From: Fischerella sp. JS2 | GTDB lineage: Bacteria > Cyanobacteriota > Cyanobacteriia > Cyanobacteriales > Nostocaceae | Reading direction: 5' to 3' | Assembly (NCBI RefSeq): GCF_032393985.1 | Contig: NZ_CP135918.1 | Span: forward strand, 6,511,724-6,575,723 | Length of the DNA stretch: 64,000 nt | In this document: positions 18,672-26,495 of the stretch, piece after piece | Layout: each line of letters begins with the position of its first letter | Position numbering within the stretch: position 1 is the first letter of the stretch | Position numbers and translations under genes: made by a program | Notes under the pieces: model-generated | The model's database searches: none | Told to the model about the DNA's origin: nothing | The model's input: the letters and a program-made list of their open reading frames with translations, nothing else

Positions 18672-19187
18672 CGAATCTTAGTGTCAACCTGAATAAAGTT
18701 GCCCTGCTGAGAAATACACGCAATTTGGAAATACCTAGCCTTACCAAAGCTGCAAAAATTTGTATGCAAGCAGGTACTCAGGGAATTATATCAAGTTCGC
18801 ATGATTACTTATAATTCCCGTTTAACCTCACAAGAACAGCCCCTTCACCCCTAATCCCCACTCCCTTAGGGGAGTGGGGTCCCCGAGTTCCCCAGAGGGG
18901 ACCCCCCCATCCCCTCTCCTTGGCAAGGAGAGGGGTGCCAAAGGCGGGGTGAGGTTTTTCATTTTAAGTGATTAACCGAACTCGATATTACAGTTCATCC
19001 TCGTCCAGATGGGCGTCATATTCGCCCTGCGGATGTTTACGCCTTGGCAGAGATTGTAACAGTTGAGTTTAACATTGAAGGGAACCCGTTTCAAGTGCCA
19101 TTTATGGAGATAGTTCGCCAAGTCAAGCCAACGCAATGCACCTTAGTCCCAGACACTCATAAAAAAATTAACCTTCCTCCAGCATAG
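18668..19187 (+). pseudogene. pdxJ: pdxJ-like (pyridoxine 5'-phosphate synthase) pseudogene, split by insertion and 3'-truncated
   Basis: The first piece starts with ATG inside the ATGA overlap and reads TNLSVNLNKVALLRNTRN, then KAAKICMQAGTQGI, before leaving PdxJ homology at 18787. After a 199-bp insert the frame resumes at 18987 as [20 protein letters not shown], then EFNIEGNP and QCTLVPD, and ends at a TAG at 19187. The joined product is about 110 residues against roughly 240 for PdxJ; the phosphate-binding C-terminal half is missing. The RPDGRHIR wording resembles the Bacteroidetes/proteobacterial-like PdxJ branch. A functional copy may exist elsewhere. Confidence 0.85.
18789..18987. mobile_element. 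199-bp MITE-like element, family B, copy 1, inserted in pdxJ
   Basis: The ends form an imperfect inverted repeat of about 21 bp (TATCAAGTTCGCATGATTAC against TATCGAGTTCGGTTAATCAC read from the other end). TTA is duplicated on both sides (18786-18788 and 18988-18990). The interior is a GC-rich palindromic block (CCCCTCTCCTTGGCAAGGAG) and non-coding. Removing the insert and one TTA restores the pdxJ frame exactly (GGA ATT ACA GTT CAT), so this is a genuine insertion and not a rearranged gene. Confidence 0.85.
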
Positions 19188-19252
19188 CTACCTGCTTGTT
19201 TCTACCTCCTGTTGATAAAATTAGCTGGAGTTTAATTATTGGATCAAAATCT

Positions 19253-20281
19253 GTGCTGGCAGCCTTACTTTACGGTAAAGAAAATTTACGCTTAGAAACA
19301 GTTGCTGACCCTACTCCCAAAAAAGGAGAGGTGGTGATCCAAGTGGGAGCAGCGACAACCTGTGGTACAGATTTAAAAGTGTGGCGTCGCGGCGGTCATG
19401 CCAAGATGCTGAAACCTCCTACTCTCTTTGGTCATGAGGCTGCTGGGCAAATTGTGGCTATTGGTGAAGGTGTCACAGGTAGGCAAATTGGCGATCGCGT
19501 GGTTGCTAATAATTCGGCTCCATGCATGAATTGTTTTTTTTGTCAACGTCAAGAGTATTCTCTTTGCCCAAATTTGACGTGGAATAACGGTACTTTTGCA
19601 GAATATCTCAAAATTCCCGCGCCGATTGTAAAGCATAATTTATTGCCAATACCAGAAGATTTACCTTATGAATTGGCAGCAATCACAGAACCTTTAGCTT
19701 GCGTCCTACATGGGGTAGCCCGTTCCAACGTCAAACCTGGAGACCGGGTGGTAGTTTTGGGAGATGGGGCGATCGGGCTGATGTTTGTAGCTAAGTTGGC
19801 TCATGATTTAGCGGCGGAAGTAGTACTATTCGGCGGTAATAACGACAGGCTAGAAATTGGTGAAAAATTCGGTGCAGCCCAAACATTTAATTATCGACAG
19901 TTACCAGATATACCGAACGTAGTCAAAGAATTTACCGATGGCTGGGGTGCAGATGTGGTTATTGAAGCGACAGGTTTACCTAGCGTTTGGGAAACAGCGA
20001 TCGCCTGCGCCCGTCCTGGTGCAACTGTGAATTTATTCGGTGGTTGTCCACGAGACACAACAATCACTGTCAACACAGAACAACTCCACTACAGCGAACT
20101 TACTCTCAAGGGAGTATTTCATAATACCCCTGAGTTTGTCAGGGCAGCGTTATTATTAATTGCTAGTCGCAGAATTCCTTTTGAGTTACTAATTAGCGAA
20201 CAGCGTCCGTTACAAGATTTAGAAGCTGTGTTTTGTGATATGCGATCGCGTAAAGTGATTAAAGTCGCAATGATTCCGTAG
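19253..20281 (+). CDS. Zinc-dependent medium-chain alcohol/threonine dehydrogenase-like protein
   Basis: A 342-residue MDR-family dehydrogenase if started at GTG 19253 (MLAALLYGKENLRLE, a typical N-terminus); an in-frame upstream start at 19196 would add 19 unlikely residues. Catalytic zinc ligands are Cys37 (TTCGTDLKVW) and His61/Glu62 (FGHEAAG). The structural zinc set is CMNCFFCQRQEYSLC. The Rossmann motif reads VVLGDGAIGLM. Relatives act on sorbitol, threonine or sugar alcohols, and the substrate is not clear here. It follows the pdxJ remnant, so its position in a former B6 operon may be accidental. Confidence 0.85.
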   Translation: MLAALLYGKENLRLETVADPTPKKGEVVIQVGAATTCGTDLKVWRRGGHAKMLKPPTLFGHEAAGQIVAIGEGVTGRQIGDRVVANNSAPCMNCFFCQRQEYSLCPNLTWNNGTFAEYLKIPAPIVKHNLLPIPEDLPYELAAITEPLACVLHGVARSNVKPGDRVVVLGDGAIGLMFVAKLAHDLAAEVVLFGGNNDRLEIGEKFGAAQTFNYRQLPDIPNVVKEFTDGWGADVVIEATGLPSVWETAIACARPGATVNLFGGCPRDTTITVNTEQLHYSELTLKGVFHNTPEFVRAALLLIASRRIPFELLISEQRPLQDLEAVFCDMRSRKVIKVAMIP

Positions 20282-20355
20282 AATTACTTATAAAGAAATC
20301 AAGGCAGCAGGGGAAAAATAAAATCACTCCTTTTAATAAAGGTTGGTATAAATAC

Positions 20356-20967
20356 ATGCTAAAAAACCCTCTGCTGAAAGTTTTGATACTGCCTTTTTCT
20401 CTCGTTCCCTATCTGTGTGGGGGAACATACTTTGCTGACCAAGCCAAGGCTTTACCAGGGCAAACGACAGAAGAAGTTGGTGCCTGGATTCAAGCACACC
20501 CTACCCTGCGTCCCAATAGTAACGAGAAATTTTTTATACAGAAAAGCGATACAGCAGCCCAGCGATTCACTTTTCAAGCATCGGTATTTGCTCCTGGAAA
20601 AGTGGAGTTTATCAAAGACCGGAGTCGCATTCGTAGTGAGAGGCTGAGCATGTATGATGCCATAAATGGCATGAGTTTTGATCGCTTAGAAGAATCATTG
20701 CGAGTAGTATATGGCTTGGATATTTACCAAGACTTTAAACGCGCTCTGGTAGTCTACGAATATCCTAGTCAAAGTACCGTTAACTCCGCTCGTTTTGCCA
20801 AAACTCCCATCCGGGAAGCTTTGCGGGGAGAACTACGTGTGGGCGATCGCTACGCCTACTGGGTAGAAATTGCCCAACCTAAGAATGGTAAGGCTTTTAC
20901 AGGTCAAATGACTGTTTTACTTAAATCTGATTTGGATAAACTAGAAGCGCAGTTGAAAAGTAGATAG
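20356..20967 (+). CDS. Conserved hypothetical exported protein
   Basis: A 203-residue protein not recognised as a named family. Residues 1-32 look like a signal peptide (basic MLKNPLLK, hydrophobic ILPFSLVPYLCGG, then AKA before LPGQ), so the mature part is probably periplasmic. The remainder is mixed alpha/beta with SMYDAINGMSFDRLEESLRV and a C-terminal charged helix. The gene stands alone between the dehydrogenase and a repeat cluster. Function unknown. Confidence 0.7.
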   Translation: MLKNPLLKVLILPFSLVPYLCGGTYFADQAKALPGQTTEEVGAWIQAHPTLRPNSNEKFFIQKSDTAAQRFTFQASVFAPGKVEFIKDRSRIRSERLSMYDAINGMSFDRLEESLRVVYGLDIYQDFKRALVVYEYPSQSTVNSARFAKTPIREALRGELRVGDRYAYWVEIAQPKNGKAFTGQMTVLLKSDLDKLEAQLKSR

Positions 20968-21070
20968 TAGTTAGTAGTTAGTAGTTAGTAGGTAATTGAT
21001 AATGGGTAATGGGTAATTGGTAATGCGTAATTGTTATTAGTCATCAACCCCTAACCTTTAACCAACTAAT

Positions 21071-21100
21071 GTAGAGACGCGAGGAACATCGCGTCTCTAC
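21071..21100. repeat. 30-bp palindromic repeat, perfect-arm copy
   Basis: It starts GTAGAGACGCG and ends CGCGTCTCTAC, so the 11-bp arms are perfect. Heptamers of TTAGTAG and CTAACC type surround it in 20968-21117. Confidence 0.85.
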
Positions 21101-21117
21101 CCACTAACCCCTAACCA

Positions 21118-21465
21118 TTAATGTAAATTTTGCCAGTTACCAGAAAAGATACTTTCAGTAGCGATCGCTATTCTCAATAAATCTTCTTTCAGGAGAGGCG
21201 GCCAGTCAACCCCTGCTTTACGTCCTGCTGCAAACAGCATTTGAGTTTTAATGGTGAGTTGATATAAAGCGTAGGCGAGTTCTCGTTCAATAGTAGTGGC
21301 TTCTTTGAGACCTTCAAACACCACCTTCAACGCCAGTAAAGTTGAGGTAATCTGACCGGGAACTGGTGGTTTTCCCTGCTGCAAGCGGCTGAGTAACGCA
21401 TCGGGGTTTTCTTCAGAGGCGATTGTTTGATCTATGAGAAATTTGCAAGCAGTTTCGTAGTTCAT
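21118..21465 (-). CDS. Conserved cyanobacterial hypothetical protein
   Basis: 115 residues, mostly helical (ALLSRLQQGKPPVPGQITST, LLALKVVFEGLKEATTIERE, AGRKAGVDWPPLLKEDLLRI). Similar proteins occur across cyanobacteria and have sometimes carried the name dethiobiotin synthetase, which the sequence does not support: there is no P-loop. No membrane segment is seen. It may be co-oriented with the 69-residue gene upstream of it on the minus strand, although about 190 bases separate them. Function unknown. Confidence 0.7.
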   Translation of the reverse strand: MNYETACKFLIDQTIASEENPDALLSRLQQGKPPVPGQITSTLLALKVVFEGLKEATTIERELAYALYQLTIKTQMLFAAGRKAGVDWPPLLKEDLLRIAIATESIFSGNWQNLH

Positions 21466-21654
21466 ACCATTTGTGAGTCACCGCGTCAGTTTTAACTAGG
21501 GCTATTTAAACATTTTTTACTTCTAATACCAATTCTTAAAAGTAGAACTGACTAAGCAGGGTGAAATCGACAAACCCATCAGTGAGGTAATTCGTTTGGG
21601 TAGACAGGAATTGTTGATGCCTTAGGGTGAGCATAACCCACCCTGGATAAAGAT

Positions 21655-21864
21655 TTAAATTCGTTTTGTGACTTTTCTTAGTGTTTGGGCGATCGCTTGA
21701 GCATGTTTGTCAATAAAGATTTCTTTTTCGCCGTTACTCCAAGTGATAAAGCAGGTATACTGAGAGCGATTTTGACTAGATAAATTGCGAAAATCAACTT
21801 GACGAATGTAAGCTAGATTTATTAATCCTTTGGTAAATGTTTGACAGAGAATAAGTTGTGGCAT
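21655..21864 (-). CDS. Small hypothetical protein
   Basis: 69 residues: MPQLILCQTFTKGLINLAYI, then RQVDFRNLSSQNRSQYTC, FITWSNGEKEIFIDKHAQAI and AQTLRKVTKRI. The beta-strand pattern with WSNGE and a C-terminal amphipathic helix suggests a compact fold, and HIP1-bearing codons (GCGATCGC within the frame) support real coding. Not recognised. It lies between intergenic repeats and ends just before a low-complexity stretch. Confidence 0.55.
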   Translation of the reverse strand: MPQLILCQTFTKGLINLAYIRQVDFRNLSSQNRSQYTCFITWSNGEKEIFIDKHAQAIAQTLRKVTKRI

Positions 21865-22067
21865 TATGGAAGTGTCCTAAATGTATGTTGATGGAAATGT
21901 CCTGAGTGTATGTTTAGGAACAGAAGGGGCGAGGGTACTTGGTCGTGCGATCGCCCTTCTCTACTATCATTAAGTCTCATTTAATGAGACGTATCAATAA
22001 ATTATCTTAAAAAAATATTATACTTATACTTTGGGTAGTCTTATTACATGGGACACCAATCACTAAT

Positions 22068-22203
22068 GTACAGACGCGATTAATCGTACAGACGCGATTA
22101 ATCGTACAGACGCGATTAATCGTACAGACGCGATTAATTGTACAGACGCGATTAATTGTACAGACGCGATTAATTGTACAGACGCGATTAATCGCGTCTC
22201 TAC
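22068..22203. repeat. Seven tandem 18-bp repeats closed by a palindrome arm
   Basis: Seven head-to-tail copies of GTACAGACGCGATTAATC/T occupy 22068-22193, followed by GCGTCTCTAC that pairs with the first arm. There are no spacers, so it is not a CRISPR array. The unit is derived from the same palindrome family as the 30-bp repeats. Because 18 is divisible by 3, the minus strand stays open and would encode repeated TINRVC, which I judge not to be a real protein. Confidence 0.9.
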
Positions 22204-22223
22204 CTATCAACAATCAACAAACT

Positions 22224-22616
22224 ATGTCAACAGAAATTCCAACCCCAAAAACAATCTGGATTATTACTGAAGAAGTCGCTGAAACTGCTACTTCTGTGGA
22301 AACTACGACTACTGGTGCTAGAAGTAGTCGCGATCTTGGCGGAATACTTGGTGCAGAAGTTACGGAAACGACAGAAGTAAAGTTCACCAGGTACAAAGCT
22401 GTTGAAGTAGACCAACTCAAGCAGGAAATGTCAGGATTCTTACAGGCGATGCGAGAAATTCTTGAAGAAGCAGACTCGCCAAATTCTAAAATCCAACTTG
22501 AGGAGGTGGAGTTATCTGTAGAAATTAATGGCGAAGGAAAAATCAGCCTGTTTGGCGTTGGTGGAAAAGCGGGAGGTAAGGGTGCGATGACTTTCAAATT
22601 CAAACGGTGTTCGTAG
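22224..22616 (+). CDS. Small Trypco1-like (CU044_2847-type) conflict-associated protein
   Basis: 130 residues. The C-terminal half (IQLEEVELSVEINGEGKISL followed by FGVGGKAGGKGAMTFKFKR) matches the shape of the trypsin-co-occurring domain 1 group, small proteins predicted next to peptidase effectors in bacterial conflict systems. The middle has a helix (VEVDQLKQEMSGFLQAMREI) and the N-terminus is Thr/Glu-rich. It is 88 bases upstream of a caspase-domain gene on the same strand, so the two probably act together, perhaps with this protein as adaptor or regulator (inference). Family assignment is by pattern only. Confidence 0.6.
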   Translation: MSTEIPTPKTIWIITEEVAETATSVETTTTGARSSRDLGGILGAEVTETTEVKFTRYKAVEVDQLKQEMSGFLQAMREILEEADSPNSKIQLEEVELSVEINGEGKISLFGVGGKAGGKGAMTFKFKRCS

Positions 22617-22704
22617 TCAGCACTTTAGTGCTTGAATATTTGAGGATTAAAGTCCTCACTACAAACGCCGCAAAGTTAGTTTGGCGGACTATTAGTAATT
22701 AAAT

Positions 22705-24606
22705 ATGGGTAGGAATTGGGCGATCGTTGTCGGCATAAACAATTACAATAATCTTCAGCAACTCAAGTGTGCCAAGCGAGATGCTGAAGCAATGGTAACT
22801 TGGTTCCAAGATGAAGCCAGGTTTGATGCAGTTTTGCCGTTTACCGAAGATTCTCCCCCGATTTATCAAGTAGACATCTACAAAGCTAATCCGCCGATAC
22901 CAACTCAGCCTACCTACGCTAATTTTCGCCGTTTTTTACGGGCAAACTTTGAAAAACCACTGTTGGAAACAGGAGATAATCTTTGGTTTTTCTTTGCTGG
23001 ACATGGTTGTCGTGAAAATGATCGTGACTATCTCATGTTTTTGGATAGTGATCCAGGAGATGTAGAACATACGGCAATCCCAATTGATTATGTTACCCAA
23101 AGATTGCGCCGCAGTGGGGCTGATAATGTAGTCTTGTTTTTAGATGCTTGCCGTAATGAAGGAGGTAGAGGCGGTTTAGGAATTGGTAAAGAACATCCAG
23201 GAGTGATCACGTTTTATTCTTGCAGTCCTCAAGAGAAAGCCTACGAAATTGAAGCTTTAAATCAAGGATCATTCACTCATGTCTTGCTAGAAGCTTTGCG
23301 GATACAAGGAGAGGGTAATTGTGCTACTGTTGAGCGACTCTACCAACACTTGTGTTATTATGTTCCAGAACTAAATCGTCGCTACAATCAGCCCAGACAA
23401 ACTCCATACACTGTCGCTGATCCTGCAACCAAGCTGCATTTAATTCTTTTACCCAGGCAAGCAACCCTAACCGATGTCACTATCCTCAAAAACGATGCAT
23501 GGGAAGCTGAAGCGGAAGGAAACCTAGAACTAGCTGAACAATTATGGATTCGAGTGTTAGCAGTTTCGATCGCAGACCGACAGGCGATTAATGCGATTAA
23601 AAGAATTGCTTTACGTCAAGGACAACCGATTACACATCCAAACCCTGAAACTGTAATTTCATCAACTACTCAACCTGTCACTTCCTCAAGAGGAGACACA
23701 CCAACCCCAAAAAATCAATTACCGATTTTTCAGTTTGAAATCATCACTGTTAACGACAGAGGTAAAGAAATTAGGCGAGACAAACGTCAAGCCGAATATT
23801 TCACTGAAAATCTTGGCAATGGTGTCACCTTAGAAATGGTTGCTATCCCTGGTGGAAGCTTTACTATGGGCGCACCAGAAAATGAAGAAGGAAGTACTGA
23901 TGATGAACGTCCTCAACACCAAGTCACTGTTCAACCCTTCTTTATGGGTAAATATCCGATAACTCAGGCGCAGTGGCGAGTAGTCGCAGCATTACCCAGA
24001 GTAGAACTGGATTTGAAGTCAGAGCCTTCTTATTTTAAAGGTGATCATCTCCCGGTAGAATGCGTTAATTGGTATGATGCTGTCGAGTTCTGTGCTAGAC
24101 TGGCGCGAAAAACAGGACGTGATTATCGCCTCCCCAGTGAAGCTGAGTGGGAGTATGCTTGTCGCGCAGGAACGACTACGCCATTTCATTTTGGTGAGAC
24201 GATTACGACGGATTTAGCAAATTATCAAGGTACAGATAAAAAAGAATTCTATAAATATAAATGGTCAGGTTCTTATGGTCGAGGTCCTAAAGGGATCTAT
24301 CGTGAAAAAACAACTCCTGTAGGTAGTTTTCCACCTAATGCCTTTGGACTTTACGATATGCACGGGAATGTCTGGGAGTGGTGTCAAGATACCGGGCATG
24401 AAAACTATCAAGGAGCGCCAACAGATGGCAGAGCTTGGCTAGGTAATAATGATAATGATAATCAAATCCGGCTGCTGCGCGGTGGTTCTTGGCTCTACTA
24501 TCCTGAGAGTTGCCGTTCTGCCTATCGTTTCGGGAGCAACCCAGACGACGACAACTACATCGTCGGGTTTCGGGTGGTCTGTTTCGTTGCGCCGAGGACT
24601 AAATAG
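22705..24606 (+). CDS. Caspase-family protease fused to FGE/C-type-lectin variable domain (DGR target)
   Basis: A 633-residue protein. Residues 1-250 form a caspase/C14 domain: start RNWAIVVGINNYNNL, catalytic His100 (FFFAGHGCREND) and Cys149 (LFLDACRNEGG). A linker with a short helical repeat (about 255-305) leads to a formylglycine-generating-enzyme-like domain (373-633): [45 protein letters not shown] and [10 protein letters not shown]. Residues 588-631 are the variable repeat of a diversity-generating retroelement. Family knowledge: DGR targets use this C-type-lectin fold to display variable binding surfaces. Inference: ligand binding by the variable lectin end triggers the caspase end. 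avd and the reverse transcriptase follow on the same strand. Confidence 0.92.
   Translation: MGRNWAIVVGINNYNNLQQLKCAKRDAEAMVTWFQDEARFDAVLPFTEDSPPIYQVDIYKANPPIPTQPTYANFRRFLRANFEKPLLETGDNLWFFFAGHGCRENDRDYLMFLDSDPGDVEHTAIPIDYVTQRLRRSGADNVVLFLDACRNEGGRGGLGIGKEHPGVITFYSCSPQEKAYEIEALNQGSFTHVLLEALRIQGEGNCATVERLYQHLCYYVPELNRRYNQPRQTPYTVADPATKLHLILLPRQATLTDVTILKNDAWEAEAEGNLELAEQLWIRVLAVSIADRQAINAIKRIALRQGQPITHPNPETVISSTTQPVTSSRGDTPTPKNQLPIFQFEIITVNDRGKEIRRDKRQAEYFTENLGNGVTLEMVAIPGGSFTMGAPENEEGSTDDERPQHQVTVQPFFMGKYPITQAQWRVVAALPRVELDLKSEPSYFKGDHLPVECVNWYDAVEFCARLARKTGRDYRLPSEAEWEYACRAGTTTPFHFGETITTDLANYQGTDKKEFYKYKWSGSYGRGPKGIYREKTTPVGSFPPNAFGLYDMHGNVWEWCQDTGHENYQGAPTDGRAWLGNNDNDNQIRLLRGGSWLYYPESCRSAYRFGSNPDDDNYIVGFRVVCFVAPRTK
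24467..24596 (+). repeat. DGR variable repeat (VR), 130 bp
   Basis: It aligns without gaps to the template repeat at 26216-26345. Over 130 bases there are 15 differences, and all 15 are adenines in the template. The first 26 and last ~30 bases are identical, the right end (GGGTTTCGGGTGGTCTG to GCGCCGAG) being the likely initiation-of-mutagenic-homology region. Codons changed relative to the template are residues 597-599, 601, 602, 607, 609-611, 615 and 618-620; only 601 is silent. The repeat stops 10 bases before the end of the gene. Confidence 0.97.
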
Positions 24607-24797
24607 CCCTTGATACTTTTGCACTTTTACCCTTTACCCTTCTTTTTTTGCCCTTTCCAAGCGTAGCGGAGCGGAGCGATCTAAAATTTTTTTAAATTTG
24701 ATAAAACTTAAATTATTCTTTTTTAATTCTACTTTAAAAGTGTGTAAAATACAATTTTTAGGATATAAAGTCTATTTTGCATTCTTATTAAAAATCA

Positions 24798-25139
24798 ATG
24801 GAAGAATTATCAATTATTCAAAAAACCTACGATTTAATTAAATGGTACGTTCCAATCCTCAACAGTCTGCCCAATTCTCATAAATTTACTTTAGCAAACA
24901 GAATAATCAATGAATTGTACAATTTATTAGATGGTTTAATTATTGCCCGTTATGCGAAAGATAAATTAAATAAATTAGAATCGCTGAATAGTCAATTAGA
25001 TATTTTACGTTATCAAACACGTCTGTTATTTGATTTTAAATTAATTCCAGTACATAGATACGAATATGCAGGAAAAATAATCAACGAAATTGGTCTGGAA
25101 TTAGGTGGATGGATTAAACAGCAGAATAAGTTAAAGTGA
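24798..25139 (+). CDS. avd: DGR accessory variability determinant (bAvd family)
   Basis: 113 residues predicted as a helical bundle: [20 protein letters not shown] then [20 protein letters not shown], with a basic [20 protein letters not shown] helix and a C-terminal [20 protein letters not shown] helix. The [15 protein letters not shown] wording is typical of bAvd. Family knowledge: Avd forms a pentameric barrel that binds the reverse transcriptase and template RNA and is needed for mutagenic cDNA synthesis. Its stop is one base before the reverse transcriptase start, so the two are coupled. About 190 AT-rich bases separate it from the target gene. Confidence 0.93.
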   Translation: MEELSIIQKTYDLIKWYVPILNSLPNSHKFTLANRIINELYNLLDGLIIARYAKDKLNKLESLNSQLDILRYQTRLLFDFKLIPVHRYEYAGKIINEIGLELGGWIKQQNKLK

Positions 25140-25140
25140 C

Positions 25141-26199
25141 ATGAAACGCTACGGTAATCTTTATTCTCAAATTATTGATTTTGAAAATATTTTAGCAGCA
25201 GCCAGGAAAGCACAAAAAGGTAAGCGATTTCGAGAAAACGTGTTAGCTTTCAACTATAACTTAGAAGGTGAACTGACGAAATTACAACAAGAACTAATCT
25301 ACAAAACATATCAACCTGGTACTTATAGAACTTTTTATATTAAAGAACCAAAAAGTCGCATGATTTCTGCTGCTCCTTATCGTGATAGAGTAGTGCATCA
25401 TGCCTTATGTAATGTTATTGTTCCTCAAATTGAATCCACATTTATTTCTGATTCTTACGCTAATCGGTTAGGATTTGGTACTCATCGCGCTTTACATCGC
25501 TTTACTAAATTTGCTCGTAGCAGTCGCTATGTGCTTCAGTGTGATATTCAGAAATATTTTCCCAGCATCGACCACAAAATTTTGAAAAATCTCCTCCGTC
25601 GGAAAATTAAATGTCCGGATACTCTTTGGTTAATTGATACTATCATCGACAACAGCAATGAACAGTTAGCAGCAATTGAATATTTTGAGTCAGATTATTT
25701 ATTAACACCAGTAGAAAGACGCCGGGGTTTGCCAATTGGGAATCTTACCAGTCAATTTTTTGCAAATGTCTATCTCAATAATTTTGACCATTTTGTTAAA
25801 GAACAACTCAAAGTAAAAAAATATCTTCGTTATGTCGATGACTTTGCTTTATTCTCAGATGACAGGGGATTTTTAAGTGAAGCACGATTAGCTATTGAAG
25901 AATATTTAGCCAAATTAAGACTAAAAATTCATCCAGTAAAAAGTCAATTATTTGAAACAAAGCACGGCGCTAATTTTGTTGGTTTTCGCATCTTGACAGA
26001 CCGCATCCGAGTACGTACAGAAAACTTGCGAAGGGCAAAACGCAGATTGAGAAAAATGCACAATGACTACATTCACGGTAAGATTAGCCAAGAGAAAGTA
26101 TCCCAATCAATTCAGAGTTGGTTTGCTCATTTAGAGCATGGTGATACTTGGCAGTTGTGTCAACAGATATTTGCTGCACTCGCTTGGACGAGGGAGTAA
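25141..26199 (+). CDS. DGR-type reverse transcriptase
   Basis: 352 residues. Catalytic aspartates are Asp135 ([12 protein letters not shown]) and Asp233/Asp234 (YVDD at 231-234, in [13 protein letters not shown]). [10 protein letters not shown] (196-205) replaces the QG motif of retroviral enzymes, a hallmark of DGR and group II-like enzymes. A C-terminal thumb includes [18 protein letters not shown]. There is no endonuclease or maturase domain. Family knowledge: it copies the template RNA with errors at adenines and the cDNA replaces the variable repeat. The template repeat begins 16 bases after its stop codon. Gene order is target - avd - RT - TR. Confidence 0.96.
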   Translation: MKRYGNLYSQIIDFENILAAARKAQKGKRFRENVLAFNYNLEGELTKLQQELIYKTYQPGTYRTFYIKEPKSRMISAAPYRDRVVHHALCNVIVPQIESTFISDSYANRLGFGTHRALHRFTKFARSSRYVLQCDIQKYFPSIDHKILKNLLRRKIKCPDTLWLIDTIIDNSNEQLAAIEYFESDYLLTPVERRRGLPIGNLTSQFFANVYLNNFDHFVKEQLKVKKYLRYVDDFALFSDDRGFLSEARLAIEEYLAKLRLKIHPVKSQLFETKHGANFVGFRILTDRIRVRTENLRRAKRRLRKMHNDYIHGKISQEKVSQSIQSWFAHLEHGDTWQLCQQIFAALAWTRE

Positions 26200-26215
26200 A
26201 GAAGGGACAGGCAAC

Positions 26216-26345
26216 TCCGGCTGCTGCGCGGTGGTTCTTGGAACAACAATCCTGAAAATTGCCGTTCTGCCAATCGTAACAGGAACAACCCAGACAACGA
26301 CAACAACAACATCGGGTTTCGGGTGGTCTGTTTCGTTGCGCCGAG
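26216..26345 (+). repeat. DGR template repeat (TR), 130 bp
   Basis: Same length as the variable repeat and same strand. It carries about 32 adenines, nearly all in AAC/AAT codons (read in the target frame: [20 protein letters not shown] and so on), with an adenine-free first stretch. AAY codons allow many amino acids but no stop codon after adenine change, which is the known DGR design. It lies downstream of the reverse transcriptase and is followed by a hairpin at 26419. Confidence 0.97.
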
Positions 26346-26418
26346 CGCTCTTCTGTGCCAGAGTCGGCGTATGGGAATGCGTCGAGCGTGCCAAAGAAGA
26401 GTCCAGACCTGTTCCTGC

Positions 26419-26436
26419 GATGTCGGCGACGACATC
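26419..26436 (+). ncRNA. Perfect 7-bp hairpin with GCGA tetraloop downstream of the TR
   Basis: GATGTCG-GCGA-CGACATC forms a perfect stem capped by a GNRA loop, 74 bases after the template repeat. A further AGAAGAG/CTCTTCT pairing spans 26347 to about 26404. These structures probably belong to the 3' part of the DGR template RNA; that role is inference. Confidence 0.5.
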
Positions 26437-26495
26437 CGAAAATCAAACTGGTTTGGGTAGCCTGGTAGGTGTCAAAGCTGAACGGTTGCCCAACC

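Noticed and set aside
22068-22203. Possible CRISPR array
   Set aside because: Units are adjacent without spacers and belong to a dispersed palindrome family.
22007-22213. Minus-strand open frame with repeated TINRVC
   Set aside because: It is the translation of the 18-bp tandem repeat, which stays open only because 18 is a multiple of 3. There is no start context and no non-repeat sequence.
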